DNA of 64,000 bases from Pseudomonadota bacterium (lineage in GTDB: Bacteria; Pseudomonadota; Alphaproteobacteria; Rhizobiales; Xanthobacteraceae): NCBI GenBank assembly GCA_023435725.1, contig JAEYRD010000097.1, positions 12,641-76,640 on the forward strand. The letters are read 5' to 3'. Under the pieces are notes generated by a model. That model ran no database searches. It was not told where the DNA came from and saw nothing but the letters and a program-made list of their open reading frames with translations. Positions 54,165 through 62,518 of this stretch are shown here, piece by piece (the stretch's first letter is position 1; each line of letters opens with the position of its first letter). The translations under genes were made by a program, and so were the position numbers.

Positions 54165-55295
54165 ATGACATCCAATCTCCTACTGGCCCCTTGTCGGGTG
54201 GCCGGGCGTTCCGACCTGCTCGAACGCCGGCTTCGGCGATATCATCCGCGCTTTCAGGGAGCGGTGCGCACCCTGGCTTTGCGACACGCGCGCATTGCCG
54301 ATCTCGCCGCGAGCTTTCCCGCGCTTCTCTTCGCGCTGGCTGTTCCTCGGCCAGGGCTCGATCCCGCACGCGCGATTGCCTCTGTAATCGATGGGCTCGC
54401 CCTCGCGGAGGCGGCGGCTGCCGCCGACATACCGTTGTGGCTGCGCAAGCTGTCTCCAGAAGCGTTTGCGCGTCCGATCTTGCGATTGCCCGACGGTGAG
54501 CTTTTCCGGCGACAGATCGCGAACCACCTTCCGCGCTCTCCCACCCTCGCGCCGACATGGCTTCAGCTCGTGGCTGACGCCTCCGAACTCGCGCATGAGC
54601 CGATGGCGGCGTGGATCGCACGCGAATTCGCGCGCGAGCCGGGGCGGGTGAATCCTGCCCGGTTGCGACGCATCGGTCTCTGGGCATGGTTTTCCTCCCA
54701 GCCCGTGACATTGGGGCGTGATCTGATCGAGAGGCCCTGGACGCCGGACATGCGCATCGATGCCGCACGTTCGGCGGCAGACGATTGGCGAACGGTCGTT
54801 GCCCTGCATGTAAATCTCGGCCGCCTGCCGATCGCCGACATGTGGCTGCGGTCCGGTCTGATGGCGGGCTACGAATTCATGCCTCTGGATTCGATTGCCG
54901 CCATCACTGCAGAGGCGAAGGCGATGCGCAATTGCCTCAACACCTATGGCCAGAACCTCGCACACAATCGATCGCGGATCTGGAGCATACGGAAGGACGG
55001 CAAACGGGTCGCGACGTTGCGGATCGCTCTCAGCTATCGCGATCCACTGCCGAACATCGTCGAACTCAAAGGGCCCGGCAATGTAGAAGTATCGCGCGAG
55101 CTGTGGTGGGCGGCACGCCAATGGCTGCACAGGCACGACTTGTCGCAGATCGATATGAGGGAACGCCACTGGGGAACGACGCCGCTCGACCGCGAAAGCT
55201 GGATGTCGCTGTGGCGGCCATATTGGCTCGCCAAACGCCGCATCCCGGACTGGCTGCCGATTGCACCGTCGCGCAAGGCACTCAACGCGCTGTGA
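54165..55295 (+). CDS. Hypothetical protein with PcfJ-like C-terminal motif
   Basis: A 376-residue soluble protein. Residues 1-230 are helical and Arg/Ala-rich with no known domain. The segment around residue 263 (AKAMRNCLNTYGQNLAHNRS, then RIWSIRKDGKRVATLRIAL) resembles the core of PcfJ-type proteins, in which an MxxC motif is followed by a beta hairpin. PcfJ proteins occur on conjugative plasmids and phages but have no assigned activity. The gene stands alone, without other mobile-element genes, in a region of gene remnants, and may be a transferred relic that is still intact. Confidence 0.7.
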   Translation: MTSNLLLAPCRVAGRSDLLERRLRRYHPRFQGAVRTLALRHARIADLAASFPALLFALAVPRPGLDPARAIASVIDGLALAEAAAAADIPLWLRKLSPEAFARPILRLPDGELFRRQIANHLPRSPTLAPTWLQLVADASELAHEPMAAWIAREFAREPGRVNPARLRRIGLWAWFSSQPVTLGRDLIERPWTPDMRIDAARSAADDWRTVVALHVNLGRLPIADMWLRSGLMAGYEFMPLDSIAAITAEAKAMRNCLNTYGQNLAHNRSRIWSIRKDGKRVATLRIALSYRDPLPNIVELKGPGNVEVSRELWWAARQWLHRHDLSQIDMRERHWGTTPLDRESWMSLWRPYWLAKRRIPDWLPIAPSRKALNAL

Positions 55296-55552
55296 GTAGA
55301 CGTGATGCTCTCCGAAATCCGTTGCAGTCAGATCGACATGAGCCCGCGTCCTCGCGGCATAATTCGCCCGAGCTGCGCTTCTTCACCCTCGTCCCAAGGA
55401 AAGGGCGCAGGGGGTTCGTCCGCTTTCCCTCCATCGCCTGCATGGGAAGCCGCTGGAACAATTTCGCGAGGGACAATCCCGCCCAGAGCGCGACCGGAAT
55501 CGGCGAATCACGATGGTCGAACTCGCGACCGGAATCGAGCCGGTGCAGGGAC

Positions 55553-55702
55553 GGCCGCATTCATATCGAGAAGATCAACGCGCCCTTGCTCTACAAGCTG
55601 AAGGGCAGCGGGCCGGAGTTCGGCGGCGGCATCAGGTGCGCCGTCGAACAGGGCTGGCTCGAACTGCACGAGAGCGGGACCTACGTCCGCCTAAAGCGTT
55701 AA
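55553..55702 (+). pseudogene. Possible 3' fragment of a small conserved gene
   Basis: The last 49 codons before the stop read like native protein (RIHIEKINAPLLYKLKGSGP, GWLELHESGTYVRLKR). The DNA ahead of it in the same frame back to 55296 has unusual composition and no credible start. I take it as the end of a broken gene, of unknown family. The region 55296-55552 shows no other gene. Confidence 0.35.
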
Positions 55703-55709
55703 GCGGAGA

Positions 55710-55745
55710 AACGGCCCCAGCACTCCCTACAGTGCCGGGGCCGTT
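55710..55745. terminator. Strong hairpin, possible terminator
   Basis: AACGGCCCC-A-GCACT, a 6-base loop, then AGTGC-C-GGGGCCGTT: a 15-bp stem with one mismatch. No T-run follows on either strand, so it may be a Rho-dependent stop or a decay barrier at the end of the fragment at 55553-55702. Confidence 0.5.
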
Positions 55746-55834
55746 GGAGGTTGCTCGACGGGGTCGCCGAGCCCGCGAAGCGTAGACCGCTCCTCGGGTT
55801 CGTCTGTTCACTTTTGGACAATCGGGCCGGCTGA

Positions 55835-56224
55835 TTACCGGATTCCGCGACGGCCCTCCCTAAAGGGGTTCATTGGCCTCCTCACCCCGGCTGCGGGTGG
55901 GGGTGCAAACTCGGGGAGCCAGCTTCCAGATACTATGACGCCTGAGATGCCGCCCAAGTTGACTACCCGGCCGCACTTCTCACATGTCCCATAGCATGTC
56001 CCGGTCTGATCACTGCAAGTAACGTCGCCGCCTGGCCCCCAGCAGCCGTAGGTTCCGCCACTTTCAAAATAGGTGCCGCCGGCCGCGTCGCAGTGATTCT
56101 TGATGTCCTGCTTTGAATGTGACCCGAGGTAGGTGTGGCCGAGCGCGAACACCGGGTTTGAGGAAACATCAAGCGTCAGGAAACTCAACACCGTGACGAT
56201 CGCAATGAGAGCGTGTCTGTGCAT
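55835..56224 (-). CDS. Small secreted cysteine-rich protein
   Basis: A 129-residue protein. The ATG at 56224 has TGGAGG upstream. A signal peptide (MHRHALIAIVTVLSFLTLDV, cleavage near VFALG) precedes a domain with seven or so cysteines (KNHCDAAGGTYFESGGTYGC, DVTCSDQTGTCYGTCEKCGR). The cysteine pattern suggests disulphides or a small metal site in the periplasm. The C-terminal 35 residues are Pro/Arg-rich. No family is recognised. It overlaps nothing and lies in the partly decayed stretch. Confidence 0.68.
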   Translation of the reverse strand: MHRHALIAIVTVLSFLTLDVSSNPVFALGHTYLGSHSKQDIKNHCDAAGGTYFESGGTYGCWGPGGDVTCSDQTGTCYGTCEKCGRVVNLGGISGVIVSGSWLPEFAPPPAAGVRRPMNPFREGRRGIR

Positions 56225-56353
56225 GGGAGCCTCCAGAGACAGTCTGATCAACGGACTATATAGAAACGCGATTCGCGCGGTTGGTGTAAAGGACATCACC
56301 AACAATCTTGCGGTGCTCCGGCCCAAAAGCCGATGTACCGCGCCGCAATCGCC

Positions 56354-56565
56354 TCAGCCCGCCTCGTCCGAGCACGCGGCCGGTCGCAGGCCCGGTTGTC
56401 GCAAGCAGGTGCGATTAGCGCCACGGCTGGACGAAGCTGCCTTTCCAGAGACCGCGCTTGTCCCGCTGCGCATCATGCTGCGCCTCGGCATAGGCACGCG
56501 GGCCAGAGGACCCGGACGACCTTGCGGACAGCCCACCTCCGGCATTCTCGCATATCATAGCAACC
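56354..56565 (-). pseudogene. Frameshifted 3' remnant of a thermonuclease (SNase-like) gene
   Basis: Reading leftward, AYAEAQHDAQRDKRGLWKGS then FVQPWR is the C-terminal signature of SNase-like proteins, followed at once by a stop. If one base of TAAT (56414-56417) is removed, the frame continues YRTCLRQPGLRPAACSDEAG and stops, which matches the usual tail of such proteins. So there is a one-base insertion. The catalytic N-terminal barrel is missing upstream as well. Other frames here are shadows. Confidence 0.6.
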
Positions 56566-56784
56566 TCGATGCGAACCGTGTCAGCATCGAAAGCCTGACG
56601 GGAAATTCCTCATCATTTTCTTGAGGTCCCTACCTCCATTTGTAATCCACATCACACCTGCAGCGAAGCTGCGGTCCGATATTGTCTCTTGAGGCTGTCT
56701 CGGCGTCATTCGACGAGTTTACAGAATCTCGATCGGGCGGCTCAGTCGTTCTTGCGTGGTTTGGCACCGAAACGGGAGGCCAGC

Positions 56785-57798
56785 ATGCCAACGTCATCTC
56801 CCCTTGTGCGGTGGTCGACTGAGATGCTGCCGGAGCGCACACGGTTCTCCACGTTCCGTGAAGAGTTTGCGCGGCTGAACCTCGCGTTGGACGTGATAGA
56901 TCACAGCGGCGGCCGCCCGCGTATCAATGTCACCTACTTGCCGCTCGGCCCGGTGGGCGGTTGTAGCATTGTCACCACGCCGGTGGAGTTTATCCGTCAC
57001 AAACACCACCTCAAGGATAGCCGTGACCAATTCGGACTGAACATCGTCGAGGCTGGGCCGGTCCAATTTGCAAATGCTGGCCAGGAACATGTCTATGAGG
57101 CCGGCTCCGCGTGCTTGGTTGACCGGGGAAGGCTGCTGCGCGTATTTGGGCCGCGTGGCGCCAGCGTCAAATTCGTGACAGTGCAGGCTGCCGCCCTTAG
57201 GTCTCTCGTTGCGCAGCCGGAAGATCTATCAGGTCGGCCGGTGCGTCCCGGACCGGCGCTTCGACTGCTCCACCGCTACCTGCGGTCGCTCGCATCTTTC
57301 AAAGACCCTCCATCATCAAAGCTCGCCTCCACCGTCGGGATACATCTCCTCGATCTCGTGGCCGCGACGCTCGGACCGACCTCCGAAGCTGCAAACATCG
57401 TCGCGGAGCGCGGTGTGAAGGCAGCCAAGCTGCAGGCAATCCTTGCGGAGGTCGCGCAACGCTCAAGCGATCCCAATTTCGATCTGAACAATGTCGCCGG
57501 AGCGCTCGGTATGTCGCGGCGATACGTGCAAAAATTGCTCGAGGGGACCGGAAAGTCGTTCACCGAGCACCTTGCAGGGTGCCGGCTCGAGCGTGCCTTC
57601 GCGATGCTGACTGACCCGCACCACCAGCATTTGGCCATCATCGATATCGCGTTTGCAGTCGGCTTTGGCGATGTTTCTCATTTCAATCGCTCGTTCCGCC
57701 GGCGCTTCGGCGAGACGCCATCGGGCGTGCGCGCCGCATCGATCCTGCGGGGGAAGTGTCCCCATGACCCCTCACAATGCGCGGGCGACGCCCGCTGA
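56785..57798 (+). CDS. AraC-family transcriptional regulator
   Basis: A 337-residue regulator. I use the ATG at 56785 (MPTSSPLVRWSTEMLPERTR), which has GGGAGG upstream, over one 96 bases earlier. The N-terminal ~200 residues form an AraC-binding-like sensor region (cupin type). The C-terminal double HTH is clear (NVAGALGMSRRYVQKLLEGT and IIDIAFAVGFGDVSHFNRSF, ending RRRFGETPSGVRA). No obvious target operon adjoins it. Upstream lies the broken nuclease remnant and downstream 600 bases without genes, so it is an orphan. Confidence 0.92.
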   Translation: MPTSSPLVRWSTEMLPERTRFSTFREEFARLNLALDVIDHSGGRPRINVTYLPLGPVGGCSIVTTPVEFIRHKHHLKDSRDQFGLNIVEAGPVQFANAGQEHVYEAGSACLVDRGRLLRVFGPRGASVKFVTVQAAALRSLVAQPEDLSGRPVRPGPALRLLHRYLRSLASFKDPPSSKLASTVGIHLLDLVAATLGPTSEAANIVAERGVKAAKLQAILAEVAQRSSDPNFDLNNVAGALGMSRRYVQKLLEGTGKSFTEHLAGCRLERAFAMLTDPHHQHLAIIDIAFAVGFGDVSHFNRSFRRRFGETPSGVRAASILRGKCPHDPSQCAGDAR

Positions 57799-58396
57799 AA
57801 ACGCGGACAGTTCGACCTCCCGGAACGGCAGCACACTGGACGCAGCGTAAGGCGAAGTAGGAAGGCTGCACGGTGCGCCAGGAGCGCGGCGCTACAGGAC
57901 CACACGGTCTCGCCGTACGCGAGCCAAGAGGCTTCGCAAGCACGGTTCGTCGCATGCTCACGAGGTTCATCTCGCCCTGCATGCTGGAGCCCGCATCGGC
58001 ACTGCTGCGTCCACCGCAATCCAGCCCGCGCTCGTGACGACGTACGACCGCCCCTTCGGTAGGCTGGGATGAGCGATGATTGCGATAAACCAGAATTTCG
58101 GTAAAGTGGAATATTTTCGGCGAGGCGGCTTGACTTCGGAATTTCGCACTGTTTCGGCCTCCCCCTACGGCCGCAGCGTGCCAAAGAGGCGGAGTTGGGC
58201 CCGTTCATCTGCAACTTGAACAGAAGCCGCTGCCGCCACCGAGGTGGACATTCGCCATCAACGGGACTGAGGATAGAGACCTGAACGCACTCGGCCTGCA
58301 TCCCAAGAGAATGTTCGGCCGTCCAGCTTTGTACCATAACGAGAATCATGCATTTTCGTCGGTCTAGACATCGAAAATTGATCGTGAAAGAGCTCA
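57799..58396. other. 598-base region without a recognisable gene
   Basis: No frame on either strand looks native. The stretch around 57960-58110 resembles a dispersed, non-coding segment that I associate with Bradyrhizobium accessory DNA, judging by its translated look on the minus strand (PSLPKGRSYVVTSAGW). A short AT-richer part near 58340-58390 precedes the TPR gene and probably holds its promoter. I see no transposase or tRNA here. Confidence 0.4.
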
Positions 58397-60193
58397 ATGA
58401 CAGCCCGCAATGCGCCGGCGATGGGGATACCAGCCGATTTCTATGAAACAGGCCTTCAGCATTTCCAGACCGGGCGGCATCTCGAGGCGCGCGCTTGCTG
58501 CGAGCAGGCCCTCACGATCGATGCGGAGCACGCGGACGCCCAGCACCTCATGGGGCTGCTGTTTCTCCACGACGAACGATACAACGATGCCCTGGCATGG
58601 ATCGTCCGCGCGATCCAGCGAGCACCCAAGCCCGAATATCTTGCAAGCTTCGCAACGGCACTGCATCGGCTTGGGCGCTTCGAGGAAGCACTCAACGTCC
58701 TCGACAAGGCGATACAGCTTCGATCGGACGACGCCGAGTTCTGGCGACAGCAGGGCGACATTCTCGTTCAGCTCGCGCGCCTCGATCAAGCCCTCCTGAG
58801 CTTTCAGCAAGCGCTAAAGCTCAATCCACATCATCACGACGCCCTGCATAAGAGCGGGATCGTCCTCCACAAGCTCGGGCGGAACGAGGAGGCTATTGCT
58901 CGTCTCGATCTCAGCGACAGACTGTTCCCAAACCATGCCCCGACGCTGCAGGCTCGCGCCTGGATTCTCTATACCCTGAAACGGTTCGAGGAGTCCGCGA
59001 CCGAAGGTAGGCGGGCGCATCAGTTCGATCCCGACAATGCCGACACCTGCAACAATCTGGGTCTTTCGTTGCGGCGGCTCGGCAAGGATGAAGAGGCCCT
59101 GGCATGGTTCGAGAAAGCCATAGAGCTTCGACCGCGCCTTGCGGATGCCTTCGACAACAAGCTGACCACGCTTTACCACCTGCATCGCTTCGACGAGGTC
59201 TTCGCGCTATTCGATCAAATGAAGTCCCTCGGGCTGAGCAATACGGTGACAGAGTGGAATGTGGCCCTGGCTCAACTCCTGACCGGCAATTTCGAAGCCG
59301 GCTGGCTCGGACACCAGACCCGGTTGAAACTGCATTCGGCAAAATACGCACAGCTTGCACGACCTATGTGGCTCGGTGGAGAGGACATTGAAGGAAAGAC
59401 GATCCTTGTCGCTGCGGACGAGGGACTGGGAGACACCATCCACTTCGTCCGCTACGTCCCAATGCTGGCTGAGCGCGGTGCACGCGTCCTTCTTGCCGTT
59501 CAAGATCCGCTGCGTGGCCTCATGTCGACTCTGAGCGGTGTATCTCGCTGCGTTCCGATGTCAGCTGCAGGCACGCTGCCGGCGTTCGATTTGCACTGTC
59601 CGATATCCAGCCTGCCGCTCGCTTTCAAAACCCGCCTCGAAACGATCCCGTCGGCACAATATCTGCCCTCCCCTCCAGACAGCAGCATTCAGGCCTGGGA
59701 AAATCGACTTGGTCCTCGAACCAGGCTCCGGGTCGGGCTCGTTTGGTCCGGCGATCCGGGCCACGTCAATGACCACACGCGCTCCATTCCGCTGCGGACG
59801 CTTTGCCGTATCCTCGACGTCGATGCCACCTTTGTCAGCCTGCAGAAGGCCCCGCGCCCGAGCGATGCGGCGGTCCTGCGCGAGCGAAACGACATCATCG
59901 ACCTGACCGCGGACCTCACCGACTTCACCGAGACCGCTGCCTTGATCAGTTGTCTTGATATTGTGATCACCGTTGACACCAGCGTTGCCCATCTCGCCGG
60001 CGCCCTTGGCCGTCCAACCTGGATCTTGCTGCCATGGACGCCTGACTACCGCTGGCTGCTCGGCCGCGAAGACAGTCCCTGGTATCCCAGCGTGCGGCTC
60101 TTCCGACAGACCGAAAGTCGTGAATTCGAGAGCGTGCTTGATCGCGTACGAGACGAATTGCGGGCACTGACCGTCCCGTCTGGACGAATTTAG
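58397..60193 (+). CDS. TPR-repeat protein with GT9/heptosyltransferase-like C-terminal domain
   Basis: A 598-residue protein. About eight TPR units fill residues 10-270 (examples: HFQTGRHLEARACCEQALTI, GLSLRRLGKDEEALAWFEKA). The C-terminal 300 residues resemble glycosyltransferase family 9 or O-GlcNAc-transferase-like domains, with DEGLGDTIHFVRYVPMLAER as the N-lobe start and VITVDTSVAHLAGALGRPTW as the nucleotide-sugar site. It may glycosylate a protein or envelope component. Large families of such proteins occur in Bradyrhizobium. A single gene; the next gene is convergent, 15 bases away. Confidence 0.9.
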   Translation: MTARNAPAMGIPADFYETGLQHFQTGRHLEARACCEQALTIDAEHADAQHLMGLLFLHDERYNDALAWIVRAIQRAPKPEYLASFATALHRLGRFEEALNVLDKAIQLRSDDAEFWRQQGDILVQLARLDQALLSFQQALKLNPHHHDALHKSGIVLHKLGRNEEAIARLDLSDRLFPNHAPTLQARAWILYTLKRFEESATEGRRAHQFDPDNADTCNNLGLSLRRLGKDEEALAWFEKAIELRPRLADAFDNKLTTLYHLHRFDEVFALFDQMKSLGLSNTVTEWNVALAQLLTGNFEAGWLGHQTRLKLHSAKYAQLARPMWLGGEDIEGKTILVAADEGLGDTIHFVRYVPMLAERGARVLLAVQDPLRGLMSTLSGVSRCVPMSAAGTLPAFDLHCPISSLPLAFKTRLETIPSAQYLPSPPDSSIQAWENRLGPRTRLRVGLVWSGDPGHVNDHTRSIPLRTLCRILDVDATFVSLQKAPRPSDAAVLRERNDIIDLTADLTDFTETAALISCLDIVITVDTSVAHLAGALGRPTWILLPWTPDYRWLLGREDSPWYPSVRLFRQTESREFESVLDRVRDELRALTVPSGRI

Positions 60194-60208
60194 CGCCCCA
60201 CATCGTCC

Positions 60209-60766
60209 CTAACTAACCGCCAACTCCGGCGGCAACTTCTTCTCGGTGATGATCCGCACAGGCAGAAAATCGACGCAGTCCACCACGTCGAACAAAACTT
60301 CAATCTTGCGGTCGAACGACCGTGCAAAGGCAAAGGCATCACCGCGCCGATCGTCAGCGATCCGCGAGCCGAGCGTGCAATGTGGCGTCCACGCGCCGGG
60401 CCGGTAATGAGCGCGACAATGCGCCGGATCGATTGCGGCGCTGATAGTGCCGTGGATGCGCGCCAGGACATCTGTGGCCATCGGCTCCGCCCAAAGGACA
60501 AGGGGAGTGCCTTCGAACCAGCGAATGCGCCGGAATTCGATGCGCAGTTGCGTTTTATCGGTCACCGCCCTGAGCATGGCGTCCCATGCGGTCTTCTCGT
60601 CAATCGCGGGCGAGTCGTAGATCGCAAAAGTAAAATGCGGCCGGTAACCGAGCGCACGCATTGACGGTTCGACTTCGAAATCGCCGACCCGGTCCCACAG
60701 CCGCTCGATCTCGCCAGCTGAACTGTTGTCGGCCCGGATGTTGATCGCCAATGCCAAGAAGCTCAC
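60209..60766 (-). CDS. 2H phosphoesterase / 2'-5' RNA ligase superfamily protein
   Basis: A protein of about 185 residues with the two HxT-type motifs of the 2H fold: YRPHFTFAIYDS and WTPHCTLGSRIAD, about 90 residues apart. Such enzymes hydrolyse or join 2',3'-cyclic or 2'-5' phosphodiester bonds in small RNAs or nucleotides. The start is uncertain: a GTG at 60766 (VSFLALAINIRADNSS) or a TTG 15 bases earlier; neither has a strong ribosome site. The gene lies 38 bases downstream of the tRNA-Glu gene on the same strand. Confidence 0.85.
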   Translation of the reverse strand: MSFLALAINIRADNSSAGEIERLWDRVGDFEVEPSMRALGYRPHFTFAIYDSPAIDEKTAWDAMLRAVTDKTQLRIEFRRIRWFEGTPLVLWAEPMATDVLARIHGTISAAIDPAHCRAHYRPGAWTPHCTLGSRIADDRRGDAFAFARSFDRKIEVLFDVVDCVDFLPVRIITEKKLPPELAVS

Positions 60767-60818
60767 CCGGCGGTGGAACAATCAGATCAAAGTCAGGGGA
60801 AAGCTGGTTTCAAGACAA

Positions 60819-60893
60819 TGGCGCTCCCTAGGGGAATCGAACCCCTGTTTCAGCCTTGAGAGGGCCGCGTCCTAACCGCTAGACGAAGGGAGC
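60819..60893 (-). tRNA. tRNA-Glu (anticodon CTC)
   Basis: The minus strand folds as a complete tRNA of 75 bases. The acceptor stem is GCTCCCT / AGGGAGC. The D-arm holds TAGCGGTTAGGAC. The anticodon loop CTCTCAA has CTC as anticodon, and the T-arm is GGGGTTCGATTCCCC. G73 is followed by an encoded CCA. It is not flanked by an integrase or a repeated 3' end, so there is no sign of a genomic island here. Confidence 0.96.
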
Positions 60894-60949
60894 GTGAGGG
60901 CTAGCCAATAGCCTCGAAATTTGTTCGCCGCAAGGACCGAACGGAGGTT

Positions 60950-61294
60950 TTACGGTTCATTGGCAAATTTCAGCTTTCCGGCCGGTTTGAGCGTGTGGGC
61001 GTCGAAGGTGCGGATCTCGGTGACCCCGCCGACGTCGAGCGTGACCACGAGGCGGTCGCCGGCGACCCCGGTCGAGACGATTCTGGCGCCCTTCGGCAGG
61101 GTGGCGGTGACGTCGCCGACGGCTTCGACCGCCCTTCCCTCCGACTTGAAAAGGCGGTAGCCCACCGCAATCAGCACGGCGCAGATCGCCAGCGCCGTGG
61201 TCAACCCCGCGATCAGCATCATCCGCCGCACCCGCGCGAACAGCGCGGCCTGCTCGGGGCTCGGTTCGGGAACAGCGGTATCAGACGTCGTCAT
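60950..61294 (-). CDS. Small single-pass membrane protein (function unknown)
   Basis: A 114-residue protein starting MTTSDTAVPEPSPEQAALFA. It has one transmembrane segment (about residues 28-48, MLIAGLTTALAICAVLIAVG) and a periplasmic beta-rich domain (VTATLPKGARIVSTGVAGDR, LVVTLDVGGVTEIRTFDAHT). The family is found next to RluA-type genes in Rhizobiales as far as I recall, and its role is unknown. Its ATG at 61292-61294 overlaps the start codon of the divergent pseudouridine synthase gene, within the four bases CATG. Confidence 0.78.
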   Translation of the reverse strand: MTTSDTAVPEPSPEQAALFARVRRMMLIAGLTTALAICAVLIAVGYRLFKSEGRAVEAVGDVTATLPKGARIVSTGVAGDRLVVTLDVGGVTEIRTFDAHTLKPAGKLKFANEP

Positions 61295-62300
61295 GGAAAG
61301 CTCGGGCTCTGCGCAAAGGTTGGAGGTTGTCGTCGCCGGCGACGAGGGCTCGGCCCGGCTCGACCGCGTGCTGGCGGCGCGCCTGCCGGACCTGTCGCGA
61401 TCGAGGCTGAAAGCCCTGATCCTGGCGGGCGCGGTGAGCCTCAAGGGCGCCGCCGTGCGCGACCCCGCTTATCACGTCGCATCCGGCGATACGATCATAA
61501 TCGACGTGCCGGAGGCAGCGCCCGCCGAGCCCAAGGGCGAGGATATTGCCCTCGATATCGTGTTTGAGGACGACGACATCGTCGTGCTCAACAAGCCCAG
61601 GGGGTTGGTAGTGCACCCCGCGGCGGGCCACGAGACCGGCACGCTGGTGAATGCGCTGATCGCCCATTGCGGCACCTCGCTGTCGGGCATCGGCGGGGTG
61701 CGCCGGCCCGGCATCGTGCACCGGCTCGACAAGGACACCACCGGGCTGATGGTGGTCGCCAAGAACGACCTCGCGCATGCCTCGCTGACCGCCCAATTCG
61801 CCGACCACGGCCGCACCGGGCCGATGCGCCGCGGCTACATGGCGTTCGCCTGGGGCCTGCCGGGCCGCCACCGCGGCACGGTCGATGCGCCGATCGACCG
61901 CCATCCGTATGCGCGCGAGAAGATGGCGGTGCGCCAGAGCGGCCGCGAGGCGGTGACGCATTGGGAGATTTTGGAGAGTTTTACCGGGCGCGACGGCAAG
62001 CCGGTCGCGGCACTGCTGGCCTGCGAGCTCGAGACCGGGCGCACCCACCAGATCCGCGTCCACCTCGCCCATATCGGCCATCCCCTGATGGGCGATGCCG
62101 TCTATGGCCCCCATTTCAAGACCAAGGCGAACCAGCTCGGCCCCGAATCCCAGGCCGCTTTGGCGGCCCTCGGTCGGCAGGCGCTGCATGCTTACTTGCT
62201 GGTATTGGAGCACCCGAGGACCGGAGAACTTCTGCACTGGGAAGCGCCTCTGCCGGAGGATTTGCTTCTCCTGGAGGCGGCTTTGAAAGCGGCGCAATGA
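61293..62300 (+). CDS. RluA-family 23S rRNA pseudouridine synthase (RluD-like)
   Basis: A 335-residue enzyme with an S4 RNA-binding domain (ARLDRVLAARLPDLSRSRLK, about residues 18-60) and the catalytic domain. The catalytic aspartate is in HRLDKDTTGLMVVAKN. The other family motifs are KPRGLVVHPAAGHETGTLVN and LETGRTHQIRVHLAHIGHPL. The ATG at 61293 is chosen because upstream codons fall inside the divergent gene; no clear ribosome site is seen, so a slightly later start is possible. RluD-type enzymes modify helix 69 of 23S rRNA. rpoH follows in the same direction. Confidence 0.93.
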   Translation: MESSGSAQRLEVVVAGDEGSARLDRVLAARLPDLSRSRLKALILAGAVSLKGAAVRDPAYHVASGDTIIIDVPEAAPAEPKGEDIALDIVFEDDDIVVLNKPRGLVVHPAAGHETGTLVNALIAHCGTSLSGIGGVRRPGIVHRLDKDTTGLMVVAKNDLAHASLTAQFADHGRTGPMRRGYMAFAWGLPGRHRGTVDAPIDRHPYAREKMAVRQSGREAVTHWEILESFTGRDGKPVAALLACELETGRTHQIRVHLAHIGHPLMGDAVYGPHFKTKANQLGPESQAALAALGRQALHAYLLVLEHPRTGELLHWEAPLPEDLLLLEAALKAAQ

Positions 62301-62518
62301 CGCAGGCTGCTTCAGAAAACCCTTACCTTACAAAAAGTTATAGCTGCCACACGGGGACGTGACGTCAGCAATCCTTCCCTTTTTGCCCCCCCATGGGGTA
62401 TATTGCGCCTGCGTTGAAATGACCAACGCGGAACATCGCAGCTACGACTGGCTTTAACAAAGTGGTCGTCTGCCTGGCCCGCCGCTATCGGGGGCCTGAA
62501 CCTTTTGGAGGGCGCACA

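Noticed and set aside
55500..55545. CGACCGGAATCGAGCCGGTG looks like the T-arm of a tRNA on the minus strand
   Set aside because: No matching acceptor stem, anticodon arm or D-arm can be folded on either side, and the 3' end does not fit CCA spacing. It may be a relic but does not support a tRNA call.
57967..58149. Possible 60-codon gene on the minus strand
   Set aside because: The translated sequence resembles a dispersed non-coding segment; there is no ribosome site and no coherent fold.
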